Positions 34,407 through 44,559 of a stretch of 64,000 nucleotides of DNA are shown piece by piece (positions within the stretch are counted from its first letter, which is position 1; every line of letters starts with the position of its first letter). Source of the DNA: JAFGIN01 sp050301235. Lineage in GTDB: Bacteria > Fibrobacterota > Chitinivibrionia > Chitinivibrionales > Chitinispirillaceae. The position numbers and the translations under genes are program-made. The DNA lies in the NCBI GenBank assembly GCA_050301235.1, contig JBNKZD010000157.1, forward strand, positions 7,251 through 71,250, written 5' to 3'. A model generated the notes under the pieces. It was given only the letters and a program-made list of their open reading frames with translations, ran no database searches and had not been told where the DNA came from.

Positions 34407-35810
34407 ATGGAACCAGTTAGTTTATTGATAGGTATTATTGCTGGTGGAAGTATCGCATCTGCAATATGGGTGATTGCGAATGTTATTATTGGTAATAAAG
34501 GAAAAGCTGAACGTACCGAAAGAAACTCAGTTATCAGTTCGATCGGAGAACGTATTGCCGAGACAGACAGTCTGCTGGTTTCTTTTTCTGCCGGAGCAAC
34601 TTCCGCAGAACGACTCAAAGGTCAGATAATCAAAAATATCGAAGCTATTCAATCATTGTATAAACCGAATCTGTATCTGTTTGGAGTTTTTTATGCAAAA
34701 TATATTGATACGTTGCTAACTCGTTATACCGAAAAATTAAAGAGTGTAACCACTGTTGCTAAACAGCCAATTGTGGCGGTAGATCACTTTGCTGAAGCGG
34801 CTGCAGTTGCTGTGGAGCAGCCATCTGTTGCAGTGATGCAAAATGTAATTACCCCACGACCAGGGCCTGAAATTGTTGAGAAAGTTTCAGCAGAAAGTGT
34901 TAAAGCTGCATCTCCGGTAGCTATTGAACCAGTAGCTATTGAACCAGTGGCTATTGAACCAGTGGCTATTGAGCCAGTGGCTATTGAGCCTGCTATTGAA
35001 GAAGAAAAAGAAGTAAGTGAGATATTGTTAAGTTCAAACACTGAACCTGCCAGGATGGAATTCGAATCGCGGAATGTCGAGTTCACGATAGAACCGGTAG
35101 CACCTGAACCTGTCGCAACAGAACATTTTGAAGTATTACCTGTTGAGGATGCAGATATACCTGAAATGCAACCGGAAGTTCAGGATATCACCAGTGTTGA
35201 GGATCTTCAGAAGGAAGAGTCTGCGGAGATCGCCTCTGCTTCGATTCCAAAAGAACAGGAAGCTGAAATTTCCTTCGAAGCTATGGCGCAGGATGTCATG
35301 TCGGTTGAAGAGGAGATGGGGGCAACAGAAACTGGTTTTCCAGCTGCAATGAATCATACTATCGAAACTCAAGCGCAGCATATTGATGGATTGGCACCTC
35401 AGAATTCCGATGAAGAGGAGTTCTCGATGGAAACGATTATGGATCTTGACATGAGCAAGATACCCGCGTTCAATCAGGAAAAATCGAATATTACAATCAA
35501 GCCTCAAGCATCAAAGCCTGCAGAAATCGATCATCCATCGCAGGATACACGTAAAATCTATTCACCATCCACACTGGCTGCACCAGATTCTTCAATTAAA
35601 ACACCAGGAATTTTTGCAAAGCAACCTGCAGATGCAAATTTAAAAGCAACTCCGGCACCTGCACCGATAAAAAATAATCTGGAGACCAGTCAAACCGAGC
35701 CGGTAATGTTTGACAATCATGAACCGCACCAGGCTGAAAAGGATAATTACGGAATCACCGGTGATGATGTCGCGGATCAGATTGATTCATTTTTTGGGTT
35801 TGGCAAATAA
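34407..35810 (+). CDS. Hypothetical membrane-anchored protein with VAIEP repeats
   Basis: 467 residues. One N-terminal membrane helix (SLLIGIIAGGSIASAIWVIANVII), a helical region to about residue 110, then a long acidic, Pro/Glu/Ala-rich and probably disordered tail. Near residues 171-195 the motif VAIEP is repeated five times, encoded by a 15-base tandem DNA repeat. The tail ends in a short conserved-looking segment DDVADQIDSFFGFGK. No family recognised. The GGAGG site fits the ATG at 34407; the ATG at 34389 overlaps that site. Confidence 0.65.
   Translation: MEPVSLLIGIIAGGSIASAIWVIANVIIGNKGKAERTERNSVISSIGERIAETDSLLVSFSAGATSAERLKGQIIKNIEAIQSLYKPNLYLFGVFYAKYIDTLLTRYTEKLKSVTTVAKQPIVAVDHFAEAAAVAVEQPSVAVMQNVITPRPGPEIVEKVSAESVKAASPVAIEPVAIEPVAIEPVAIEPVAIEPAIEEEKEVSEILLSSNTEPARMEFESRNVEFTIEPVAPEPVATEHFEVLPVEDADIPEMQPEVQDITSVEDLQKEESAEIASASIPKEQEAEISFEAMAQDVMSVEEEMGATETGFPAAMNHTIETQAQHIDGLAPQNSDEEEFSMETIMDLDMSKIPAFNQEKSNITIKPQASKPAEIDHPSQDTRKIYSPSTLAAPDSSIKTPGIFAKQPADANLKATPAPAPIKNNLETSQTEPVMFDNHEPHQAEKDNYGITGDDVADQIDSFFGFGK
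34917..34991 (+). repeat. 15-base in-frame tandem repeat, five units
   Basis: Five near-identical copies of GTAGCTATTGAACCA lie within the coding region and encode VAIEP. Copy number changes would keep the frame, so the linker length may vary between strains. Confidence 0.85.
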
Positions 35811-35890
35811 TAAGATAAGATACTATTTTGAACGTCCCCTATCGGGTCGTTCCCAATGCCATTGCCTTAAGGTTGACAGCTACTTCTGAA

Positions 35891-35940
35891 GGTGGCTTCG
35901 AGAGCCTCAGCCACCGTTGGTTGAGGCTCTCGAAACCAAC
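35891..35940. repeat. Loopless 25-bp inverted repeat
   Basis: GGTGGCTTCGAGAGCCTCAG... (35891-35915) is complementary, with about four mismatches, to the next 25 bases (35916-35940). It lies between convergent genes and may form a hairpin terminator. Just before it (35832-35848) is a copy of the CCCCTATCGGGTCG motif that recurs at 60314. Confidence 0.75.
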
Positions 35941-35979
35941 AATTATCGCGAAGAATGCTTAAGACTATGACATTCCTGA

Positions 35980-38900
35980 TTATTCTTCTTTAACATAAAA
36001 TAAATAACTCAAGACTCTTCCCGAAAACCCTGATGGTACAAAGTTGATGACGAAATCTCCTGTTCCTGAGCAGGATACGCGCATCAGGCCAGGTTGTGAT
36101 TCCAGTAACGTCAATTTTGCTCCGGTGGCTGATTGTGTTTGAACTCTAAGGACAACGCTATCTGATGCCATTCCCAGCTTATAGGTTTTTCCATCAATAC
36201 CATGAAACAGTACTGCGTCACTAGTGTCATTTGCCGAAAGTGTTCGGTAAATTGGAATGCTATCTGTCGAAATGGTGTGTAATTGGCTTACAAGTGTGTC
36301 GGGTTCATATGCATCATTATTAAACGGTACAATGAAAAAATTCGCGGCTGTAAGATTGGAACCTGTATTATTGAAGGAGAGGTAATGCATTTCCGTTTTT
36401 GATGGTTTCCACACATACACCTGGACGATCGCATTTCCGATATTTCTGACAGTCGTAGACAGTGGAATAATTTCGGTAATGAGGTTATTGCCAAAAAGTG
36501 TGCAGGTGAGTGGTGAAGCACTTACGATGCAGATCTGATATAAATTGTCATTCTGCATATTAATTTTCAACCATGACTTGCTGGAGACCGGTACAATTAA
36601 AGATTGATGTACATTGAAATATCCTACCTCTGCAGTACTGCGAATGTCGGTTCCTGTATCTGTGGTGGTTGATCCTTTTTGTATATATGTGGTGTATTCC
36701 CATTCTGAATTGTTGAGTGCTGATTTGGTATCTACCCAGAATCTTAGACAATAATCACCATCAGCGGGACAAATCCACTTGGATCCTGATATAAAGGTGC
36801 TCTGAAATTTAGTTATGCCATCATTCAGATACAAAGACATGTTGACATTAGGTTGAGTCGACAACTGTTGTTCACAGAAAAACTGGTACTCGGTTCCCTT
36901 TTGACCGGTGAATTTCAGCCAATCTACATCAAGGATAAAAAGACTGTGGTGTTGTTTTACTGTATCAGCTTTAATCAATGTGGCAGTTGCTGCAGTATTA
37001 TCAGGTTCGTACTTATCTCCTTGTGCAGACTCAAACGATATTGTATAACTTATTTTAAAATTATCACCTTGAATACTCCAGTTTTGTGATGTGGAATCAA
37101 TTTTGACATAATATGATCCACTTTCCAGACAAGTCCATTTAAAACTGTTTAAAGTGCCTGCACTTGGCCAGGAACGGGTATACAAAATATTCCCTGAAGC
37201 ATTTATTAGGGACATTTTAAGAATATTACTCAAGGTGACTTTGTATGAAGAATCCTTAACACAGTCAAGTTTGATATAATCCCTTTCCTTGTACATCAGT
37301 ATGCGGGATTGTGCCTTTTCGTTAAGCGTAATTGCGCTTGCTGTTTTCATTGAATTGTCAGGTTCATACGTGTCATTGTATAGTGGATCAGCTTTCAGTG
37401 AATAGTAGCAGGTTAGTGAATCATTTTCATGTGCTTTGATAGTTTTTTCACTTAGTGGACCAATTTTTAAATAGATTTCTGTAGTAGTATCAAAATTGCT
37501 CCATAGTAAATAAGATGGAAATGTGTCACTGTAATATAATGAATCATTCTTGCTTGAGTATCCCCATACAGGCAAATTGCGGGTTCCTGTCGTTGAGAAT
37601 TTTAACATAATACCAGGGTGTACGGTAAATTTGTACCAATCAACATCATTCTGGATCAGTGTATGAGTTGGAGGTGTTTTAGTTGTATCCAGTATTGTAG
37701 CCATTGACATTATGTTATCAGGCTCAAACGGATCATTTTTGAATGTTTTTACTGAAACAGTGTATTCAAGAAACAATGAATTTCCCATGTCAGGTTTGAT
37801 GATATCGAAATAATACGTACCACTTACTGTACACATCCATTTCAAGGTGATTCCTGCTGATGAATTTGACGAATTATACTGTGTTCGAAGTATTGTCGAA
37901 GAGTCTGAAAACAATCTTATCCGGTAGGTACTGCTTACTGTTATCAGATATGAGGAGTCTGCGATGGCATTGAATTTAATCACATCAGTGTCTCCAGCGG
38001 TAAATATTCTCTTTTGAATAGTTCCATCTGTGGTGATTGGTTTTGCAGATTTCAGCGTATTATCATATTCAAATGTATCGTTTTGAATGGTATTTACTTT
38101 TATTGAATATTCATATACTGGTGATTTTATGGTGGATGTTGCTCTGAATGTGCTGATAGTTGTACCGGACCACTCGCCGATTTTAAGATAAATGGTATCA
38201 TCACTGGTTGCAGTATATGCATTGTGTAAACCGGAACTTCGCGATGAAATATACGTGAAGTCAGATGATTTGTATAAACCAATTTTGAATGATGTGTTTC
38301 CCGTACCAAGTATATCATAGGTAGATCCTGCTTTCACATTAAATTTTACCCAGTCAATATCATTCGTGATCAGTGCACCTTTAATCGCTTCTTCACCAAC
38401 CCTGATTAACCGGGTATTAACCGGGTCGTCATCAGGTTCGTATTGATCAATAGGAAATTCTGTCACAGAAATTGTATAGGAATTTAAAATCATATTGCTG
38501 CCGTTGTATCCATTGGTTTGCTCGTTTCCGATTTTTATATAAACGATACTGTCTGAAGAGGCTACCCCCCAGAAAAACAATGAGTCATTTGTGCCCAGAT
38601 TCGTTATTAAAGCTTTTTTATCTGTATATATTCCTGTTCCATAACCGGCACCATTTATCTTAAGCAGATAATAGTATCCCTTTCGGATCTTACATTTCAT
38701 CCAGTCTACATCAATACTGGAACAGGTGTGGGTTTGTACAGTCCCATCAACCGGTAACAATGTCGCCTGGTGCATGGAGTCATCAGGTTCGTAAGAGTCA
38801 AGTGGTAATGTATTCACTGAGCAGGTGTAACTGTTTTTTTGATTACCGGAGCTATAATTTGTATATGTAATGGTGAAATAGTATGTTTCAGTCTCCATAC

Positions 38901-39582
38901 ATTTGAAAGAAAGTGTTGATGGCTCAGTACTACTTATTGAAGATAGGTATACCGAGGAATCGGGACGAAGGAGTGTTAGTCTGATGTTAAGGGCATTGCT
39001 GACAATGATTTTATAACAGCTGTCTTTCTTAGCTGCGAATTTGAACATATCAGTATCATAATTTCCTAACATTCCTGTCAGTGAACTACCATTGACTTCA
39101 ACAATCCGAGCCGTACCGCGCGTATTATCAGGTTCAGAATTGTCAACAAGCAATGAGATGGAAACACTCCCCGAAGCGGGACAATTATTTTTTAGAACAA
39201 GAAAATATTTCCCGCTGGAAAAATAGGTGGATTCAGCGATATCTCCGGAATTAACAGTACTTTTACTGTAGACGGACTTATAGGTACTGTCAAGAATGCT
39301 GAATCCTGTACAACCGCTGCTGCTGGAGGTTGCTTCAATGAAGTATGTTTTACCTGTGTCGACAGATAAACGAAATACTCTGGTTGTATTATTCCATGGA
39401 ATTGTCACTACGGTATCTAATGAGCTAAGTGTAAGAGATGGGAGTGTGTCTGTGTTCATGTTTTTAAAAATGTCATCTTCTTCACTTTTAATTCCTGAGG
39501 CTGGATTCATGTAATCACAGGTAAGGGACAGGAATAAAATAAGAGATACCGTATAAAGAACGGCAAGTTGCCTGTATATCAT
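35980..39582 (-). CDS. Large lipoprotein with about nine Pre-peptidase-C-terminal-like repeats
   Basis: 1200 residues. The signal peptide ends in a lipobox (LSLTC), so it should be a lipid-anchored envelope protein. The body consists of about nine ~120-residue beta-sandwich repeats, each opening with a D-x-(Y/F)-E-P-D-(N/D) motif (SYEPDDSM, QYEPDDDP, PFEPDNIM, TYEPDNSM, KYEPDNTA, AYEPDTLV) followed by DVDWxKF and ending in YSIKV-like strands. This is the pattern of bacterial PPC domains, usually tails of secreted peptidases; here no catalytic domain is present. Role unknown, possibly binding or scaffolding. Single gene with its own AGGA site. Confidence 0.8.
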   Translation of the reverse strand: MIYRQLAVLYTVSLILFLSLTCDYMNPASGIKSEEDDIFKNMNTDTLPSLTLSSLDTVVTIPWNNTTRVFRLSVDTGKTYFIEATSSSSGCTGFSILDSTYKSVYSKSTVNSGDIAESTYFSSGKYFLVLKNNCPASGSVSISLLVDNSEPDNTRGTARIVEVNGSSLTGMLGNYDTDMFKFAAKKDSCYKIIVSNALNIRLTLLRPDSSVYLSSISSTEPSTLSFKCMETETYYFTITYTNYSSGNQKNSYTCSVNTLPLDSYEPDDSMHQATLLPVDGTVQTHTCSSIDVDWMKCKIRKGYYYLLKINGAGYGTGIYTDKKALITNLGTNDSLFFWGVASSDSIVYIKIGNEQTNGYNGSNMILNSYTISVTEFPIDQYEPDDDPVNTRLIRVGEEAIKGALITNDIDWVKFNVKAGSTYDILGTGNTSFKIGLYKSSDFTYISSRSSGLHNAYTATSDDTIYLKIGEWSGTTISTFRATSTIKSPVYEYSIKVNTIQNDTFEYDNTLKSAKPITTDGTIQKRIFTAGDTDVIKFNAIADSSYLITVSSTYRIRLFSDSSTILRTQYNSSNSSAGITLKWMCTVSGTYYFDIIKPDMGNSLFLEYTVSVKTFKNDPFEPDNIMSMATILDTTKTPPTHTLIQNDVDWYKFTVHPGIMLKFSTTGTRNLPVWGYSSKNDSLYYSDTFPSYLLWSNFDTTTEIYLKIGPLSEKTIKAHENDSLTCYYSLKADPLYNDTYEPDNSMKTASAITLNEKAQSRILMYKERDYIKLDCVKDSSYKVTLSNILKMSLINASGNILYTRSWPSAGTLNSFKWTCLESGSYYVKIDSTSQNWSIQGDNFKISYTISFESAQGDKYEPDNTAATATLIKADTVKQHHSLFILDVDWLKFTGQKGTEYQFFCEQQLSTQPNVNMSLYLNDGITKFQSTFISGSKWICPADGDYCLRFWVDTKSALNNSEWEYTTYIQKGSTTTDTGTDIRSTAEVGYFNVHQSLIVPVSSKSWLKINMQNDNLYQICIVSASPLTCTLFGNNLITEIIPLSTTVRNIGNAIVQVYVWKPSKTEMHYLSFNNTGSNLTAANFFIVPFNNDAYEPDTLVSQLHTISTDSIPIYRTLSANDTSDAVLFHGIDGKTYKLGMASDSVVLRVQTQSATGAKLTLLESQPGLMRVSCSGTGDFVINFVPSGFSGRVLSYLFYVKEE

Positions 39583-39637
39583 TTGTTATTTCCTTGAAAT
39601 GATTGAATACTGTTTTGAGTTTGCGAAATATGCACTA

Positions 39638-41395
39638 TCAGAATACTTCTACTCTATTTCGCCCCAGTTCTTTCGCTCTGTAAAGTGCTTTGTCGGCTTT
39701 CTTGATCAGCTCATCGATCTGCTTTGCATGTATACGGTACATGGCGATACCGAAACTCATGGAGATATTTACTTCCTGACCACCGGGCGCATGAAAAATG
39801 ATTGAATGGATCTGTTTCCGGATTCGTTCAACGGTTTCAACAGCCTGTTCCTGATCTGTTTTTACCAGAACCAGCGCAAACTCTTCTCCGCCATAGCGTG
39901 CCGCGTTATCGATTCCCTGACGAATGCTGTTCTCAAGTTTTGATGCAACCCCTTTGAGAACGGTATCTCCGAACTGGTGTCCCCAGGTATCATTTACTTT
40001 TTTAAAGAAGTCGATGTCGCATATCACAAGTGCAAGCGGGTCGTTATAACGAATCGCGCGGGTGATCTCATCCTGAAGTATCTGCTGAAATTGCCGGTGG
40101 TTGTTAAGACCGGTCAATCCATCGTGGGTAGCGAGTGCTTTTGCTTTATCGAGGATAAGAATTTTTTCTATTGCAAGTCCGGCAGATGTTCCGATACGGG
40201 TAAGCAGCTCACGGGTTGATGAATCAAAGTTGTCGCGCTTCAGAGATTCAATCAGAATCATCCCTTTACACTCATCTACCCCCAGGGGAACAGCACAAAA
40301 CGACCCCTGAACGGTATCTCTGGGCTCATCTGCTGTAAAAAGATACTCATCATGCTCATGAGAGAAATTACGTGATAACATCATATTTTTTGTGAAAAGC
40401 AGACTGGAAAGGTTTTTGTCTTTCAGTGAATACACCATACCCAGATATCGCTGTGCATCAAGCCCCCACGAGCGTTTGATCTGGGCTTCTGCTTTTTCAT
40501 CGATTTTCAGACTGATCGTAACACGGTCACAGGAGAGTGCAAACGGGATAATCTCAATTATTTTATCGAAAATAGAGTCAAGAGACAGATTACTGAAAAA
40601 ATCTTTTTCAATGCCACTCATTGCTGCAAGCCGCATGTGCTCGAGCTTGTGCTCATTGTAAAGATAGGTGCCATACACCGCCTGGCCAAGCAGTTCTGCT
40701 GAAGTACTCAGATATGCATGGTCTTCATCGGAGAAGTGGTTTTTTTCCGTGCTGTCGGCAACGATAAAACCTCGTGTACTACCCTCGATGGAGATTGAAC
40801 TTGCGACAAGGGAATGAACCCCGTCATCCTGTTTATAATAAAAAAGCGTCGAGCTGTCGTTGATTATATCCTGCAAACTCAATTTGCTGCACCCATCCTT
40901 GAGAAACCCTCCAAGTACTCCAAGCCCCGGGTAGAGAAGTGCATCCTGGTTGAGATTCGTCGAATTGGAAAGCTGACGGCGCATTTTATAGCCACCATCT
41001 GTGGTAGGAAAAAAGACCGCAATCGTATGAGTCCCGAGTTTTGATTTAATGAGTAACAGTGTATTGTCGATGATTGTGTCAACCTGTGTTTCGATAATGC
41101 GCCAGGATTGTTTTCTGAAATCAATCCCCAGCGCGGCTACAGGTGTGTTATCGATCTGAGTATGGACCTGTTTCTGGACCTCTTTTGGTGTCGAAGGTTC
41201 TGCATCGCGAACCACAGGCACAATGCGTTGAGTTAAACGTTTTCGGTTGCGCATCGGCAATGCCAGGCATATCAGTGCTGCAAGTGAAATGGATGGAACA
41301 ACTATTTTCTGGTACCGTCCGGGAAAAAAAGTACAAACAGGAATCAGAAGAATACATACTGCAATTATGGAGGATTTTGCGCGCGAGGATATCAT
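39638..41395 (-). CDS. Diguanylate cyclase with GAF sensor (GGDEF family)
   Basis: 585 residues. Two membrane helices near the N-terminus (residues ~8-50), then two GAF-like regions (~95-230 and ~240-410), then a GGDEF domain. The active site is YGGEEF, the GGEEF variant that is normally active, with the DIDFFKKVND metal site before it. It makes cyclic di-GMP. I start at 41395, one base after the stop of the upstream receiver gene (TAACATG); longer frames overlap that gene. It is the third gene of the lptFG-REC-GGDEF operon. Confidence 0.9.
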   Translation of the reverse strand: MISSRAKSSIIAVCILLIPVCTFFPGRYQKIVVPSISLAALICLALPMRNRKRLTQRIVPVVRDAEPSTPKEVQKQVHTQIDNTPVAALGIDFRKQSWRIIETQVDTIIDNTLLLIKSKLGTHTIAVFFPTTDGGYKMRRQLSNSTNLNQDALLYPGLGVLGGFLKDGCSKLSLQDIINDSSTLFYYKQDDGVHSLVASSISIEGSTRGFIVADSTEKNHFSDEDHAYLSTSAELLGQAVYGTYLYNEHKLEHMRLAAMSGIEKDFFSNLSLDSIFDKIIEIIPFALSCDRVTISLKIDEKAEAQIKRSWGLDAQRYLGMVYSLKDKNLSSLLFTKNMMLSRNFSHEHDEYLFTADEPRDTVQGSFCAVPLGVDECKGMILIESLKRDNFDSSTRELLTRIGTSAGLAIEKILILDKAKALATHDGLTGLNNHRQFQQILQDEITRAIRYNDPLALVICDIDFFKKVNDTWGHQFGDTVLKGVASKLENSIRQGIDNAARYGGEEFALVLVKTDQEQAVETVERIRKQIHSIIFHAPGGQEVNISMSFGIAMYRIHAKQIDELIKKADKALYRAKELGRNRVEVF

Positions 41396-41396
41396 G

Positions 41397-41780
41397 TTAT
41401 TTGTCCGATATAGTGATACGATTGAGAATGACCTGGATGGTGTCAAGAACAGGATCTTTTTCAAGTGGTTTTGCAAGGACACCGTTAAAACCCATATTCA
41501 TAAGACTCTTTTTTGTGATCTTCTTTGCGAATGATGTTACAGCGATAACCGGGATATTCGCCGTTTTTTCCTGCTTTTTAAGATTGTTGAAAAAACGTAT
41601 GCCATCCATCACCGGCATTATTATGTCGGTAATTATAAGATCGGGAACATTTTCTTCAGCTGATTTAAGTCCCTCAAAACCATTTGTTGCTGTAAATATT
41701 TCATATTCATTATAGAGGTACATTTCAAGAAGGTCCAATTCATCGTGGCTATCATCGACAAGAAGGATTTTCTGCGGCAT
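41397..41780 (-). CDS. Single-domain response regulator (CheY-like)
   Basis: 127 residues, only a receiver domain: KILLVDDSHDE (acidic pocket), phospho-Asp in IITDIIMPVMDG, Thr in AVTSFA and Lys in AKPLEKD. It has no output domain, so it must act by binding a partner, plausibly the diguanylate cyclase encoded one base downstream. It starts four bases after the lptFG stop, so all three genes are probably one transcript. No cognate kinase is adjacent. Confidence 0.9.
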   Translation of the reverse strand: MPQKILLVDDSHDELDLLEMYLYNEYEIFTATNGFEGLKSAEENVPDLIITDIIMPVMDGIRFFNNLKKQEKTANIPVIAVTSFAKKITKKSLMNMGFNGVLAKPLEKDPVLDTIQVILNRITISDK

Positions 41781-41784
41781 AGGG

Positions 41785-44367
41785 TTATTTTACAGCCTTT
41801 CTGTAGAGATATAATCCAAGAAGCAGATAGAGCACATTACTGGCCCAGGCACCGACATAAATTGGAATATGTCCATTTTGTGCAATGACAATTGCAGTGC
41901 GTGAGAGTATCCAGTAGGTGATCATCAGGCCAAGGCTAACAGCAAATAATACGGCACCGCCTTTTTTACCTGTTCGGGCAGTGATCGATACACCTAATAA
42001 AATAACAATAAAATTCATGAATGGAAGCGCAAGTTTAAACTCAAGTTCCCCTAAATATTGCTGTACCTTTTCTCCACGTTTTTTGCACGCTTCAATAAAA
42101 TTTTTCAATTCCCAGTAACTCATCTCCTCCTTGCCTTTGATTCGGGCCACCATCTCAACAGGGGTTACAGATAAAATCGAATCTTTCAGTGTGTCAAACT
42201 GTGTTATTATGACAGGTTCTTTTGTAAAATCCTTGCGGCTTCCTTTTATAAAAAGCCATTCCGATGTGGAGTCGTTGTACACCATTTTTTCTGCGGTGAG
42301 TCGTTGATTGATCATCCCTTTTCCAAATTGTTCCCGTTGAACTCCCCGTGCATTTTGAGGTGCAGTACCGAACTCATCGAATATGTAAACTGTTTGAGGG
42401 TTGCCAAAATAATAAAAGTTTCTCCTGAACTCCCGCACACCGTTTGATTTTGAACCGGCTAAAGGATTTATACCCTGACGAATATTATCGAGAAGTTCCC
42501 GTCGTTTTAGATTTGCTGTTGGTAAAAACATCTCTGTTCCGTAAAAAACGCCGACAGATATCAGTAATCCCAGAAGTAACAGCGGTGAAGTGAGTTGTCT
42601 GATATTGATACCGGCTGATTTCATGGCAGTCAGTTCGCTGTTTTTAGCCATTTTACCCAGTGCAAACATTGATGAAAGCAGTAGTACTATTGGAAGCGTA
42701 ATTTGAATGATCCACGGAAGAAAATACCAGTAATAGAGTCCAATGTACTGCATCTGTATACCTTGAAATCGTTTCAGATTACTTATGTAGTCAAGTACCG
42801 CAAATATGCTGGTGACAGCGATAAGTAAACCCGTTGAATAACTGATAAACATACCCAGAAAGTAGGTTGGAAGAATACCGATAAATTTACGAATTATCCA
42901 ACGGGGGGTCCAGAACAGGATTCCGGGAATTTTAAATAGCCAGAATGATGAAATCTGTTTCATCACTTTCTGTTCTTTCCCAATCAGTGATTTCCACCAT
43001 CCGATGAAAAATGTATAATTGATGGTGGTTTCTCTAAGCATCAGAATCATTAAAATTATTCCGAACACTCCAACAAGCACATTACCTGACCACATCGCTA
43101 TTGCCGGGGGTATAATCATCTTATCTGCAAGTGCTTCGCCACCTATAAGGCATACCCAGTTAATCAGGAAAAAAAGCAGGCTATAGCTCGCTCCAATGGT
43201 AAGACCACCACGCCGTGCCATAATTCCCAGTGGTGCCCCGATCAGTACAAAAACCAGACATGCCACAGGTATCGCATACTTTTTATGTACTTCAACCATA
43301 TACTGGCTGATCTGAAGGTCATTTGAGTGCTTACGTCGTAAAAGCCTGTCAATATACTCGCCATTTTCCTTAATTTCACGAGTGGCTATTTTGTCATTGT
43401 ATTTTAGTGAAGAAAGCCAGGAGGTTAAGCTGATTGTGTCCGGTGTTTTTGCTGTATCACAGGAATCACGATAAACTGAACTCAACGAATCAAGACGTTT
43501 GGTTATTTTTATAGCAGTATCGATCACTACATTAAACTCTTTAAGTATCTGTTCGTTGGATTTTTTCAATTCAGCAACTTCCGACAGCATCATTTCGGAA
43601 CTTTTTTCACGGTCTCCACGATAACTTGAATTGGACCGTTCCATCTGGGAATTGACATTTTTGATACAGATGAGCTGTTGTTCAAATTTTCCGACGAAAT
43701 ATTCTGACGGATTTTTTCGTGATGTACTGTGCGTTTCGCCGTTAAACAGGGTCAATTCAAGGTATTGTTGATCAGGAGTCATCCGTATTTTACCGCTGTC
43801 TGCAGTTGTTATTGAGGGGTCCTGCATCGGGTCATCAGTAAAAATGCGGACTCCCTTCAGCAGGCCTGTACGAGGATCGACTTCCCGGGTGTGCAAGGTA
43901 TAACCGGTAAAATCTTTAATAAGAATACCAGGTTCAATGAAAGCTGCCGGACGTTTTCGGGATATATCCGAGAAAAGATTTGCGGTGCGGTGGTTGGCAT
44001 CTGGAAGAATCTGTTCATTAAAAAATATAAGTAATACGGTAAGAATGATTGATGCCACAAAAACCGGAATTAAAATTGGGAAAAGGCTCTGCCCGGAAGC
44101 TTTTATGGAGGTGATTTCATTATCCCCGGACATTCGACCAAAAGTCCAGAGTGTAGCGATCAGGATCGACATGGGAATCGCAAGCGCGATAATCCACCCT
44201 AACTGGATGATAAACATCTCTGCGACGATCGCTGGATCAAGACCTTTAGCAAAAATTTTTTCCAGCAGCAGTACCATTTGCTGCATTACGAACAGAAAAA
44301 CTATAATGCAGAGTGAGATTAAGAAGGGGAAGATCAGTTCTTTGATAATATATCTATATAGGATCAT
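41785..44367 (-). CDS. Fused LptF-LptG lipopolysaccharide export permease
   Basis: 860 residues containing two complete YjgP/YjgQ permease units. The first (~1-440) begins ILYRYIIKELIFPFLISL with WTFGRMSGDNEITSIKASG; the second (~480-860) has RKFIGILPTYFLGMFI with FALGKMAKNSELTAMKSAG. Each has a periplasmic beta-jellyroll between membrane helices 3 and 4 and ends in helix pairs (GAPLGIMARRGG; LLGVSITARTGKKGG). In proteobacteria LptF and LptG are separate ~360-residue proteins that pair with two LptB ATPases to extract LPS from the inner membrane. A long Ser/Lys-rich insert (~240-330) lies in the first half. No lptB nearby. Confidence 0.88.
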   Translation of the reverse strand: MILYRYIIKELIFPFLISLCIIVFLFVMQQMVLLLEKIFAKGLDPAIVAEMFIIQLGWIIALAIPMSILIATLWTFGRMSGDNEITSIKASGQSLFPILIPVFVASIILTVLLIFFNEQILPDANHRTANLFSDISRKRPAAFIEPGILIKDFTGYTLHTREVDPRTGLLKGVRIFTDDPMQDPSITTADSGKIRMTPDQQYLELTLFNGETHSTSRKNPSEYFVGKFEQQLICIKNVNSQMERSNSSYRGDREKSSEMMLSEVAELKKSNEQILKEFNVVIDTAIKITKRLDSLSSVYRDSCDTAKTPDTISLTSWLSSLKYNDKIATREIKENGEYIDRLLRRKHSNDLQISQYMVEVHKKYAIPVACLVFVLIGAPLGIMARRGGLTIGASYSLLFFLINWVCLIGGEALADKMIIPPAIAMWSGNVLVGVFGIILMILMLRETTINYTFFIGWWKSLIGKEQKVMKQISSFWLFKIPGILFWTPRWIIRKFIGILPTYFLGMFISYSTGLLIAVTSIFAVLDYISNLKRFQGIQMQYIGLYYWYFLPWIIQITLPIVLLLSSMFALGKMAKNSELTAMKSAGINIRQLTSPLLLLGLLISVGVFYGTEMFLPTANLKRRELLDNIRQGINPLAGSKSNGVREFRRNFYYFGNPQTVYIFDEFGTAPQNARGVQREQFGKGMINQRLTAEKMVYNDSTSEWLFIKGSRKDFTKEPVIITQFDTLKDSILSVTPVEMVARIKGKEEMSYWELKNFIEACKKRGEKVQQYLGELEFKLALPFMNFIVILLGVSITARTGKKGGAVLFAVSLGLMITYWILSRTAIVIAQNGHIPIYVGAWASNVLYLLLGLYLYRKAVK

Positions 44368-44559
44368 TGCTTATAACGATATAATTTAAATGTTTTTTAG
44401 AAACTCCATAATTAAGAAAAAATACGTCCTTGTCTAACTTTATTCAACAAAGATCTTCAGATAACTGGTTTTAATCCAGAATATACTAAAGCTGTTTATT
44501 TCCATTGTCGATACTGTTAGTAAGAACGCAAGGATGCAAACATTTCCAAGGATGGCGAA

